Shown: positions 11,365 through 19,101 of the stretch, in pieces
How the letters are laid out: the number at the start of each line of letters is the position of its first letter
Numbering within the stretch: position 1 is the first letter of the stretch
Translations under genes and position numbers: made by a program
The notes under the pieces: generated by a model
What the model was told of the DNA's origin: nothing
The model's input: only the letters and a program-made list of their open reading frames with translations
Databases searched by the model: none
Assembly (NCBI GenBank): GCA_963737745.1
Contig: CAVTTR010000007.1
Coordinates: 744,001-808,000, forward strand
Origin: Bog-473 sp963737745
GTDB taxonomy: Bacteria; Actinomycetota; Acidimicrobiia; Acidimicrobiales; RAAP-2
Direction of reading: 5' to 3'
DNA length: 64,000 nucleotides

Positions 11365-12539
11365 GAAAAGGTGGGGATGGAGCGCTTCATGAACTGGTCG
11401 AACATGGGGAAGGTGAAGGCAAGCTCGTTGAAACGAGGCGAGAAGCAGATTGCCTTTTTCATGAGGGAATCTCGAACGGGAGCCACCTGGGTTGTTCTCT
11501 TCTGCAGGAGCGTCGCCACGTCAGCCGAGCGCACGACTCCCGGCCCCAGTTCGGCCATGGCCCTCAGGTAGGCCCGCTCGGGGTCCGTGGTCTTGGCCGT
11601 TTGAAATTGAAAGAACCCCTGGTCGAGCTCCGCCACCGCCAGCGGGATACTGCGCTCGACGTCACCGGGGCGTATGACGCCGGCACCCTCCTCAGCCAGA
11701 TCCCACGCCTGCCGGGCGAACTCCTGAATGAAGTACGGGTAACCCTGTGTCAGCTCATAGAGCCGAGCCACCGCGGCACCCTTCCAGCTCACATCTTCGG
11801 CGGCCGCAGGAACCAACACGGCGCGGCTGCACTCGTCCGGGGCCAGGGCCCCGATGGGGCGGAATCGGAACATTCGCTCGGCGCGGACCCTCGCCTCCTC
11901 GCTCACCGCGGCCAGTGACGGCAGGCCGGCTCCGGCCAGAGCGAACGGCAGGCCCATCTCATTTGTCCGGTGGAGGCCGAGCAACAAAGCCTCAAGGGCA
12001 GGGGAGGCGAGGAGATGCATTTCGTCGATCGTGAGAAAAATGCCGGCGTCATGGGCCTGCGCTGCCTCACCCATCTCCTCGAACAAGCCGGCCAAGTCAC
12101 TGCCGAGATCCCCCGAATCGGCGACGCCAGCGACGAGGTCCACGTCGCTTTGGAGTGATGCCGTGACCGGGTGAGCCAAGGTGAAGGCCTTCAGCACGCC
12201 GAGGGCCCGCCGATTCACTCCTTTGACCTTTTTCTTCCCGCCTAGCTTGAGCAGAACTTTGCGCGCCGTGACGGCGATCTGCAGCGGGAGCTGATCTGCA
12301 CCGTGCACCTCGATGTGCTCGTGGATGAAGCCCCGCCTGCCCGCCACTCTCCCGAACTCGTGCAAAAGGACGGTCTTGCCCACACCGCGGAGCCCGGTGA
12401 TCAGTTGGCTTTTGGCGGCGCGCCCAACCAGGATGCGCCGCAACGCCACATCCATGTCGTCGATCTCGCTCGATCGACCGGCCAGCTCGTACGGCTTTGC
12501 GCCGGCGCCGGGGCTGTAGGGATTTCGCACCTGGTCCAT
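11361..12539 (-). CDS. AAA ATPase, ORC1/Cdc6-like or AAA_16 type, function unknown
   Basis: A 392-residue ATPase. Walker A GLRGVGKT is at residues 49-56 and the Walker B segment IFLTIDEMHLL is around residue 170. A sensor-like segment, an arginine-rich lid (RMFRFRPIGAL) and a C-terminal helical region that may be a winged helix follow. This architecture resembles the standalone ATP-binding proteins of actinobacteria that look like archaeal ORC1/Cdc6. I do not know its partner. Its stop overlaps the folK start (GTGA), so the two are translationally coupled, yet no functional link to folate is known. It belongs to the block that separates folK from folB. Confidence 0.75.
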   Translation of the reverse strand: MDQVRNPYSPGAGAKPYELAGRSSEIDDMDVALRRILVGRAAKSQLITGLRGVGKTVLLHEFGRVAGRRGFIHEHIEVHGADQLPLQIAVTARKVLLKLGGKKKVKGVNRRALGVLKAFTLAHPVTASLQSDVDLVAGVADSGDLGSDLAGLFEEMGEAAQAHDAGIFLTIDEMHLLASPALEALLLGLHRTNEMGLPFALAGAGLPSLAAVSEEARVRAERMFRFRPIGALAPDECSRAVLVPAAAEDVSWKGAAVARLYELTQGYPYFIQEFARQAWDLAEEGAGVIRPGDVERSIPLAVAELDQGFFQFQTAKTTDPERAYLRAMAELGPGVVRSADVATLLQKRTTQVAPVRDSLMKKAICFSPRFNELAFTFPMFDQFMKRSIPTFS

Positions 12540-12812
12540 CTGAGCAATCTATGTGGGCGTTAGCGCCGTATAGCGGATGGTCTATACGGCTCCGGCGCGG
12601 CCGCTTCGTCGGGTAACCCGGGGTGTCCCCACAACCAAAGAGATGCAGGTCGGCACGGTTGTTCGAACACTCGTGAAGAAGGGACCTGCTCAGCGACCAT
12701 CTTCATATTTCGTGCATACTTCCCGCAGTCGCGGGTAGCGACACGTATGGTGGGGAGCAACGAATTCATCGGTCTTGCGCAGAGTCCTGCGCCTTTGGTC
12801 CCAAGGAAAGTG

Positions 12813-13947
12813 GTGGTCCGCTTCCTTGAGTTCGTTGCTCTCTGCGTGCTGGCCGTGTTGTTGGCGTTGGCCTTCGGAGCGGGCCGAGCCGGCGCTTCCA
12901 CCGGTGGCGGCGTATTGACCCCCGTGAATCAAGCGGTCGCCGCCGTAACCGCGCCCGTCGCCCCTGTGATCAGCACCGCGAACGAACGCAGCCGCCGCCA
13001 CGGCAAAGACGCCGACGGCTCCTGAGACGCCGGTGACCCCACCCGTCGTCAAGCCCGTCGCCCCGGTGGTGACGCCTGTCGCTCCGGTGGTAAAGCCGGT
13101 GACCCCCGTCGTCGCGCCTGTCGCCCCCGTCCTCTCGCCGGTGGTTGCTCCAGTAAGCCCCGTCGTCACCGCGCTCACGGCCCCCGTACTCACTTCCGTG
13201 GTGCCGGTGGTTGAGGCCGCGGTTGCCCCAGTCATCAATTCGGTGGTTGCACCCATAGTCAAGTCTGTGGCTCCAGTGGTGGCCCCGGTGATCAACTCTG
13301 TGGTTGCACCCGTGGCCACGACGGTCGCTCCGGCGGTCGCCCCGGCAGTCACATCCCTTGTTTCGGTGATCGCCCCGGTGGTGAAGCCAGCAGCTCCCGT
13401 GATCGTTGCCGCTGTCCCGGCCACTTCAGCTTCGTCGGTCGCCTCGCCCGCCTCCTCGGTCCCTCCAACAGCGCCGAGCGGTCCAGATTCAAGCGTGCCG
13501 GGTCCGAGCGGCGCGACTGGTGTTGCACAAGGATCTCCTGTAGTGACTCAAGCTGCGCCTCCGGTGAGCGCACTTCCGGCTGCATCCACGCCTCCGGAGG
13601 AACCACCGAGCGTGGTCGCTGGAACCGCCTCGATGGCCAACGCAGCTCTGCCTTCAGTTGACGCATCTCTGCTGTCGCAGTCAGCGCCCATGAGTCCGGC
13701 CGGTCCAGTTGGTCCAGCCGGCCCCAGTAGCCCCCTCGGTCCTCTCGGTCCTCTCGGTCCATTTGGACCGGTCCCGAGCGGACCTTCAGTGCCCTCGACG
13801 CCGCTGCTGACCAACGGCAGCCACGGAGCGGCCACCTTCGTTTCTCGCAATGTGCTCTTTGACCGCCCACAAGCTTCGACCCTCCTCCGAGTTGATTCCT
13901 TCGGGCCGGTGACAGAGTTCTACCTCATCTTGATTTCACCCGACTGA
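12813..13947 (+). CDS. Secreted Val/Pro/Ala-repeat protein, with an apparent frameshift
   Basis: The start is chosen at GTG 12813 because AAGGA lies 5 nt upstream and a signal peptide begins there (VRFLEFVALCVLAVLLALAFGAGRAGAS). An ATG at 12747 is in frame but has no ribosome site. After the signal, the chain runs into imperfect repeats of VxPVVxPVAPV over roughly 120 residues, then a Ser/Ala/Pro-rich part, a short GPxGP collagen-like stretch (PLGPLGPLGPFGP) and a C-terminal segment ending in a hydrophobic strand. The frame changes by one base near 12975-12985, inside the first repeats. It is probably a cell-surface or extracellular low-complexity protein; no catalytic domain is seen. Confidence 0.6.
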
Positions 13948-14044
13948 CGCTTCCTTTCCCCTGATCGTCCTGGCGATCAGCGCGCTGAGCAGTTCGGGAA
14001 GGGCGACCGCCCTCCCCTTTCAACTCTCAACTGAAAGGAAACAC

Positions 14045-15731
14045 ATGTCGAAATCATCACGATGGAAGGCCGCGTCAATCGTCGGCCTGGCGGGAGGACT
14101 CCTGCTCTTCGCAGGAGCCGCCACCGCCACCGCTGGAGCGTCCGGAATCGGGAACGCTCACTCGTCTGCAAAGGTCTTTAACGTGGCCGGAACGGGTGGC
14201 AACACCCAGTCCACGGGGAAGGCTACGAGCGAGAAGGACTCGACCAAGTCGGGCAACGCCAACAGCGAAGCGCTGTCGGGTTTCACCGCACCGGCGTTCA
14301 ACTTCACTCCGTGTCTGGCCGCGTTGGCCGCTTCGTGCTCGACCACGGGCGGGGCCGACTCGAGTTCGAAGGCCACCGGGGGTACCGCAACCAGCGGTTC
14401 GGCCACGGGCGCGACCACCGAGTCGGGCAGCAACTCGGGCTCTACCGGATCGGCCTACGCCATTCCGCTGACGGGCTCTAGTGCATCGAGCCAGACCAGC
14501 GGGCAACCAAGCAAGCCCCAGGGTGGCAACCCACAGGGTGGCAACCCACAGGGTGGCAACCCACAGGGCGGCAACCCACAAGGTGGCAACCCACAGGGTG
14601 GCAACCCACAGGGTGGCAACCCACAGGGCGGCAACCCACAGGGCGGCAACCCACAGGGTGGCAACCCACAGGGCGGCAACCCACAGGGTGGCAACCCACA
14701 GGGTGGCAACCCACAGGGTGGCAACCCACAGGGCGGCAACCCACAGGGCGGCAACCCACAGGGCGGCAACCCACAGGGCGGCAACCCACAGGGCGGCAAC
14801 CCACAAGGGCGGCAACCCACAGGGCGGCAACCCACAGGGCGGCAACCCGGGAACGAGCAGCGGTAACGCTGGCTCGTCCTCTTTCGTCGCCAACGGAGCC
14901 GGAACGGGTGGCAACTCACAGTCCACCGGGAAAGCTTCGAGCAAGGACGACTCGACCAAGTCGGGCAACGCCAATAGCGCGGCCGCTTCAGGGCTCACCG
15001 GTCCGGCGATCAACGTCGCTCCGTGTCTTGCTGCGCTGTACGCCTCCTGCTCGACCACGGGCGGCGCCAACTCGAGTTCGACGGCCACCGGGGGAACCGC
15101 AAACAGCGGATCTGCCACGGGCGCGACCACCGAGTCGGGCAGCAACTCGGGCTCAACCGGGTCGGCCTACGCCGTGCCGGTGACCGGTTCGAGTGCCTGG
15201 AGCCAGTCCAGTGGGCAGCCGCAGGGCTCACCGCAAGGGAACCCCCAAGGTGGCGCACCCGATGGCATCCAACAGGGTGGCTCCCCGCAGGGCAACCCCC
15301 AGGGTGGCTCACCGCAGGGCGGCAACTCGGGAACCAACAGCGGTAACGCTGGCTCGTCCTCTTCGGTCGTCAACGGAGCGGGTACGGGTGGCAACTCACA
15401 GTCCACGGGAAGCGCTTCGAGCAAGGACGACCCGACCAAGTCGGGGAACGCCAACAGCTCGGCGGCGTCGGGTCTCACTGGCCCGGCCGTCAACGTCGCT
15501 CCGTGTGTCGCTGTGGCAGCCGCTTCGTGTTCGACCACGGGCGGCGCCAACTCGAGTTCGACGGCCACCGGTGGTTCCGCAACCAGCGGATCCGCCACGG
15601 GCGCCAACACCGAATCGGGGAGTAACTCGAGCTCAACTGGGTCGGCCTACGCCGTCCCGCTGACGGGCTCGAGTGCTTCGTCGAGCCAATCAAGTGGCCA
15701 GCCGGCTCAGGATTGCCAGACGGTTGATTGA
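14045..15731 (+). CDS. Secreted protein with three Cys-pair modules and a long PQGGN linker, with an apparent frameshift
   Basis: ATG 14045 follows a good AAAGGA site and opens a signal peptide (MSKSSRWKAASIVGLAGGLLLFAGAATATAGA). The mature protein has three copies of a module of about 100 residues. Each carries AGTGGNxQSTG, SGNAN, a cysteine pair seven residues apart (PCLAALAASCSTTGG), then Gly/Ser/Thr-rich sequence ending in AYAxPxTGSS. Modules one and two are joined by about 22 PQGGN pentapeptides, and modules two and three by a shorter degenerate PQG linker. One extra base near 14804-14810 shifts the frame at the end of the pentapeptide array; after it, the original meaning resumes in the next frame. 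It is likely an exported, possibly self-assembling surface protein. No known family is recognised. Confidence 0.7.
14521..14850 (+). repeat. 15-bp minisatellite, about 22 copies, coding for PQGGN
   Basis: The unit GGCAACCCACAGGGY repeats head to tail for about 330 bp inside the secreted protein gene. Copies differ mainly at one wobble position (GGT or GGC for glycine) and rarely CAA for CAG. Unit length is a multiple of three, so changes in copy number keep the frame. The single copy with an extra base near 14804-14810 breaks it. The unit has no spacers, so this is not a CRISPR array. Confidence 0.95.
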
Positions 15732-15761
15732 CCTAGGTAGGTAGCACCTGTTTTGAGGGTG

Positions 15762-15799
15762 AGAGCCGTACCCCGTTCCAGGAGATGGGGTACGGCTCT
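15762..15799 (+). terminator. Strong hairpin after the secreted repeat protein gene
   Basis: A perfect 13-bp inverted repeat (AGAGCCGTACCCC / GGGGTACGGCTCT) with a 12-nt loop stands 30 nt after the stop of the repeat protein. There is no T-tract on the plus strand. It fits the U-poor terminators common in GC-rich actinobacteria, but could also be a stem with another role. Confidence 0.6.
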
Positions 15800-15878
15800 A
15801 CGCCGTTACGCAGAGCTGACTGCGACGAGAGCCCTGACGGACGGTCCCATTGGGTCTCCGAGGGGCTCAACTGGATTC

Positions 15879-15959
15879 CTAGCGAAAGCGCAGAACCCGC
15901 ACGCCGGTGGAAGCCACATGGAGTGGGAGTGGTGGGCGAAGTTTGCGCACTGTTACCTC
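15879..15959 (-). pseudogene. Remnant second copy of the folB 3' end
   Basis: Read on the minus strand, this stretch encodes EVTVRKLRPPLPLHVASTG followed by VRVLRFR and TAG. It matches the last 26 residues of the intact FolB just upstream at all but four positions (H/D, V/I, V/I, F/N). The DNA differs at many third-codon positions, so it is a diverged homologous copy rather than a fresh duplication. Similarity stops abruptly upstream of the first glutamate. The two stops are 126 bp apart. It marks the junction of the block inserted between folB and folK. Confidence 0.8.
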
Positions 15960-16004
15960 GACGACGCCCCTCCCCGACACGGCAATATCTAAATCCCTAG
16001 AACT

Positions 16005-16382
16005 CTAGCGATTGCGCAAAACTCGTATCCCGGTGGAAGCTATATCGAGCGGCAGAGGCGGGCGCAGCTTGCGCACCGTCACCTCGATCGCCTCCAGCCG
16101 GGAGTCGGTGCCCAAGAGCGCCTCGGCCAATCGACCCGCCAACGCCTCGAGCAGCCGGTAGGACCGCTTGCTTACGACTTCGCTGGCCAGTTGAGCGAGA
16201 GCCCCGTAGTCGACCGTGTCGGTGAGGGCGTCGCTCTGCTGAGCCGCCGCCGTGTCGACCCAGGCCACGATGTCGAGCGAGAAGGGCTGCGCCCGCTCGC
16301 GCTCTTCGGGCAGCAGGCCATGCACGCCCACTACCCGCAGGTCCAGGATCTCGATCCGGTCGCCACCGGGTTGGTCGCTCAT
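16005..16382 (-). CDS. folB: Dihydroneopterin aldolase
   Basis: Cleaves dihydroneopterin to hydroxymethyl-dihydropterin and glycolaldehyde in folate synthesis. The 125 residues from ATG 16382 (MSDQPGGDRIEILDLRVVGVHGLLPEERERAQPF) are full length. The start overlaps the upstream gene (ATGA). Conserved segments include VHGLLPEER, TVDYGALAQL, LLEALAGRLAEALL and the C-terminal VTVRKLRPPLP. Open frame further upstream lies inside the neighbour and is not part of the protein. Confidence 0.95.
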   Translation of the reverse strand: MSDQPGGDRIEILDLRVVGVHGLLPEERERAQPFSLDIVAWVDTAAAQQSDALTDTVDYGALAQLASEVVSKRSYRLLEALAGRLAEALLGTDSRLEAIEVTVRKLRPPLPLDIASTGIRVLRNR

Positions 16383-16894
16383 GCCTCCGCAGGTCGCCGG
16401 GGCGGACCCTCGAGGGTGGCCAAGAGTTCGCGTCCTGGCTCTCCCATGGCATGCCCGCAGACGTGTTCGACCAGGGCCACCGCCTGCGGCTGGCTGTGGA
16501 GCCGCTTGGACCACACCAGATAACCGGCCACCACGCCCATCACCCGATCACCGAGCTCGTCTTGGTGCACCAGCAGGCGGAGTCCGGAGGCCAAGGTGGC
16601 GTCGATGTCCAAGAAGCACTCGGTGAGGACTGGTCGGGGATCGCCGACCTTGGGGAGCGGGTAGTGGGCCCAGGCCAGGCCCTCGTCGTCATACGCCGCC
16701 AAGTTGTGGGGCGATGGCAGTAGGGAGATCACACGTCCGAAACCCTGGTTACGCAGCCAAATGATCTCTTCTCGACGGCGTACCTTCCGGTGATTCGGTG
16801 CGTAGCCCCCAGGTCGCTCGCTGATGGCGAGGTGATCTTTCATGACCCAAGTGAAGTTCCGTGGCGGGATGCCGGCTGCCCACTTTCCCTTCAT
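16379..16894 (-). CDS. Phosphatase-like protein between folP and folB, catalytic Cys apparently absent
   Basis: A 171-residue protein overlapping folP (ATGA) at its start and folB at its end, so it is co-translated with folate genes. The order of elements resembles dual-specificity or tyrosine phosphatases: an N-terminal strand and helix (GFGRVISLLPS), a central YPLPKVGDPRP segment where the general-acid loop would be, and LLVHQDELGDR at the position of the HCxxGxxR loop. The cysteine would be Gln here. This comparison rests on pattern only, so it may be an inactive phosphatase fold or something unrelated. A pterin-phosphate role (dihydroneopterin triphosphate needs dephosphorylation) is an attractive but untested idea. 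Confidence 0.55.
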   Translation of the reverse strand: MKGKWAAGIPPRNFTWVMKDHLAISERPGGYAPNHRKVRRREEIIWLRNQGFGRVISLLPSPHNLAAYDDEGLAWAHYPLPKVGDPRPVLTECFLDIDATLASGLRLLVHQDELGDRVMGVVAGYLVWSKRLHSQPQAVALVEHVCGHAMGEPGRELLATLEGPPRRPAEA

Positions 16895-17703
16895 GCTGCT
16901 GGACCATACAACCGGGCAGCCTGTGCCGTGACCGAAACGTCGTGCACACGGACCATTGACACCCCCGCCACGAGGGCAAGAGCGGCGGTGGCTAAGGAGC
17001 CTTCGAGCCGATCATCGACCCCGGCCGGTTCATCGCTCCCAGGATGAGCCAGCAGGCCGAGGAAGCGTTTGCGGCTGGTGCCAACCACCACCCCTGTACA
17101 TCCGGTGGCCTCGGCCGAGCGAACCAGCTCGGGGAGGTGGTGCAGCAGCAAAAGGTTGTGCGCCATGGTCTTGCCGAAGCCAATCCCCGGGTCGACCCAG
17201 ACCTCTTCGACGCCCGCCTTCAGGGCCGTTCGGGCCCGGTCGAGCACGAAGCCGAACACCTCGTTGGTCACGTGGTCGTAGTGCGGCGCCACCTGCATGG
17301 AGGCCGGGGAACCCTGCATGTGGACCGCGATCCATCCCGCCCGGCCCGAGGCGGCCACTTCGAAGAGGGACGAGGACACGTCGTTGACCAACGTGGCACC
17401 TGCCTGCAGCGCCGCCGCTGCCACCTCGGGTTTGAGGGTGTCGATGGAAACCCGCACGTGGCGGGAAAGGGTCTTGATCACCGGCAGGATCCGCGCCAAC
17501 TCAACCTCTTCGGGGACTGGGTCCGCACCCGGCCGGGTCGACTCGCCACCGACGTCGACGATGTCGGCTCCTTGGGCCACCATGTCGAGCCCGTGCGCGA
17601 TGGCCGCCTCGGCGTTGAGGTACAGCCCCCCATCGGAGAAGGAGTCCGGCGTCACATTGAGTATCCCCATGACGAGTGGCCGGTCCGGTCGGAGATTGGG
17701 CAC
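16891..17703 (-). CDS. folP: Dihydropteroate synthase
   Basis: Joins hydroxymethyl-dihydropterin pyrophosphate to p-aminobenzoate; the target of sulfonamides. The 270 residues start at GTG 17703. Signatures are VMGILNVTPDSFSDGG, ADIVDVGGESTRPGA, SIDTLKPEV, the lysine-containing DPGIGFGKT and GTSRKRFLG. All pterin and pABA binding motifs look intact, so this is the functional FolP rather than the FolP2-like paralogue. Confidence 0.96.
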   Translation of the reverse strand: MPNLRPDRPLVMGILNVTPDSFSDGGLYLNAEAAIAHGLDMVAQGADIVDVGGESTRPGADPVPEEVELARILPVIKTLSRHVRVSIDTLKPEVAAAALQAGATLVNDVSSSLFEVAASGRAGWIAVHMQGSPASMQVAPHYDHVTNEVFGFVLDRARTALKAGVEEVWVDPGIGFGKTMAHNLLLLHHLPELVRSAEATGCTGVVVGTSRKRFLGLLAHPGSDEPAGVDDRLEGSLATAALALVAGVSMVRVHDVSVTAQAARLYGPAA

Positions 17704-17717
17704 GGCTTGGCTACCGA

Positions 17718-18500
17718 TTATGGTCGTACGGCAACGAAGAGACTCCGACTGTGCTCGGCGATGTAGTCGTCCTCGACCACGTTGGAGAGGGAGTCGAACT
17801 GCTCAAAGACCGGGGCGAAACCCAGGTCAATCAGGGTCTGGAGCAGGTGGCGCCGCTCTACCCAGAACGACCGCCGATTGCCGATAGAGGACCATGCATG
17901 ACTGAGCATTTCTTCCTCCGTGGCGTCTTCGGGATGTTCGGTGTACCACCGGCCGGCCACCCCCTCGTTCGTCGTGAGCTCAGAGAGGGTCGGGAAACGG
18001 GCCGGAATCGAATCCGTGGCGAAATGGGTCTGGAGGATCAGCACGCGACGGGTCACCTGGCTGACCAGACGTAAGAAGTCGACCGGATCATCGAGGTGAT
18101 AGAGCAGCCCGCAGCAGAAGGTGGCGTCGAAGGTGCCGTAGTCGCCCAGGTTGTGCACGTCGTCGCAGGCAAAGCGCAGGTTGGGCAGGTTCAACTGTCC
18201 CGCGCCGAACTCGCATCGGGCGATGTTGAGGGGCCGCCCATCGATGCCCAGCGCGTCGAACCCCGCACGGGCGAACAGGGCGGTGTAGCCACCCTCGAGA
18301 CACCCGAGATCAACCACGGAGAATTCGCCCGGACTGCGATTTGGGAAGAAGGTGTCGAGCGTACGGAGGACGGCCCGCGGAAGCGGGTGCTCCTCCAAAA
18401 GAATCTCGCCCGGGATACTCAGGGTCCCGTCCGCCAGCACCATGTTGTGGGCGGTGAAGGGCACCAAGGCGGTCTCGGGCATTTGATCGGGTGCGGCCAC
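17718..18500 (-). CDS. SAM-dependent class I methyltransferase, substrate unknown
   Basis: About 260 residues. The start is taken at GTG 18500, 7 nt after the folE stop; ATG 18484 is the alternative. Motif I is VVDLGCLEGGYTALFARAGF, followed by LGIDGRPLNI (acidic motif II) and a CDDVHNL/FCCGLLYHLDDP region typical of Rossmann methyltransferases. The C-terminal half (FATDSIPARFPTLSEL, SFWVERRHLLQTL) resembles enzymes that methylate small molecules or sugars. It lies between folE and folP in the same orientation, so it is probably co-transcribed with them. A folate or pterin substrate is only a guess from context. Confidence 0.75.
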   Translation of the reverse strand: MAAPDQMPETALVPFTAHNMVLADGTLSIPGEILLEEHPLPRAVLRTLDTFFPNRSPGEFSVVDLGCLEGGYTALFARAGFDALGIDGRPLNIARCEFGAGQLNLPNLRFACDDVHNLGDYGTFDATFCCGLLYHLDDPVDFLRLVSQVTRRVLILQTHFATDSIPARFPTLSELTTNEGVAGRWYTEHPEDATEEEMLSHAWSSIGNRRSFWVERRHLLQTLIDLGFAPVFEQFDSLSNVVEDDYIAEHSRSLFVAVRP

Positions 18501-18507
18501 GGCGTTC

Positions 18508-19077
18508 TCAGTTGCCTCGGATGAATTGCATGGCCTCGGCCCGGGTGGCCACGTCGGAACGGAACAGGCCACGCACGGCTGAGGTGACCGTCACCGTCCC
18601 GGGCTTCTTCACCCCCCGCATGGACATGCACAGGTGCTCGGCCTCAATCACGACGAGCACGCCCCGGGGTGCCAGCACTTTGTCGATCGCATCGGCGATT
18701 TCGGTGGTCATGCGTTCTTGGACCTGCAGGCGACGGGCGTAGCCATCGACCAGGCGGGCCAGCTTGGAGAGTCCGGTAATGCGGCCGTCTTCGGCCGGGA
18801 TGTAGGCCACGTGGGCCTTGCCCAGAAAGGGGACCAGGTGGTGCTCACAGAGTGAGGCAAAGGGGATGTCGCGCACCATGACCATTTCGTCGTGCTCGGA
18901 GGCGAAGGTGACCTCAAGATGCCGCGCCGGGTCATCATGTAGTCCCGAGAACAGTTCCTCGTACATGCTGGCCACCCGGCGGGGCGTGTTGAGGAGGCCG
19001 TCACGATCGACGTTCTCCCCGATTGCGAGCAGTATTTCGGTCACCGCAGCCTCAACGCGTTTGACGTCTACTGCCAT
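18508..19077 (-). CDS. folE: GTP cyclohydrolase I
   Basis: Converts GTP to dihydroneopterin triphosphate, the entry to folate synthesis. The 189 residues start at ATG 19077, with GGAGGATCC just upstream. The zinc ligands are visible: CEHH in PFASLCEHHLVPF, and a later Cys in EAEHLCMSMRG. Other family marks are LLNTPRRVASMY, GLSKLARLVDGYARRLQVQERMT and SAVRGLF. This is the zinc-dependent IA type. Confidence 0.97.
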   Translation of the reverse strand: MAVDVKRVEAAVTEILLAIGENVDRDGLLNTPRRVASMYEELFSGLHDDPARHLEVTFASEHDEMVMVRDIPFASLCEHHLVPFLGKAHVAYIPAEDGRITGLSKLARLVDGYARRLQVQERMTTEIADAIDKVLAPRGVLVVIEAEHLCMSMRGVKKPGTVTVTSAVRGLFRSDVATRAEAMQFIRGN

Positions 19078-19101
19078 TGGATCCTCCTCATGGGCTCGTT
19101 C

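Noticed and set aside
14521..14850. CRISPR array
   Set aside because: The 15-bp units are directly adjacent with no spacers, and they encode a pentapeptide in frame with a signal-peptide protein.
14075..15145. Antisense open frame rich in LWVAALWVAT repeats
   Set aside because: It is simply the reverse reading of the PQGGN minisatellite; no start site or family signal supports it.
15753..15992. A 79-codon plus-strand frame after the repeat protein
   Set aside because: It starts inside the terminator hairpin and lies antisense to the folB remnant, whose minus-strand reading explains the sequence.
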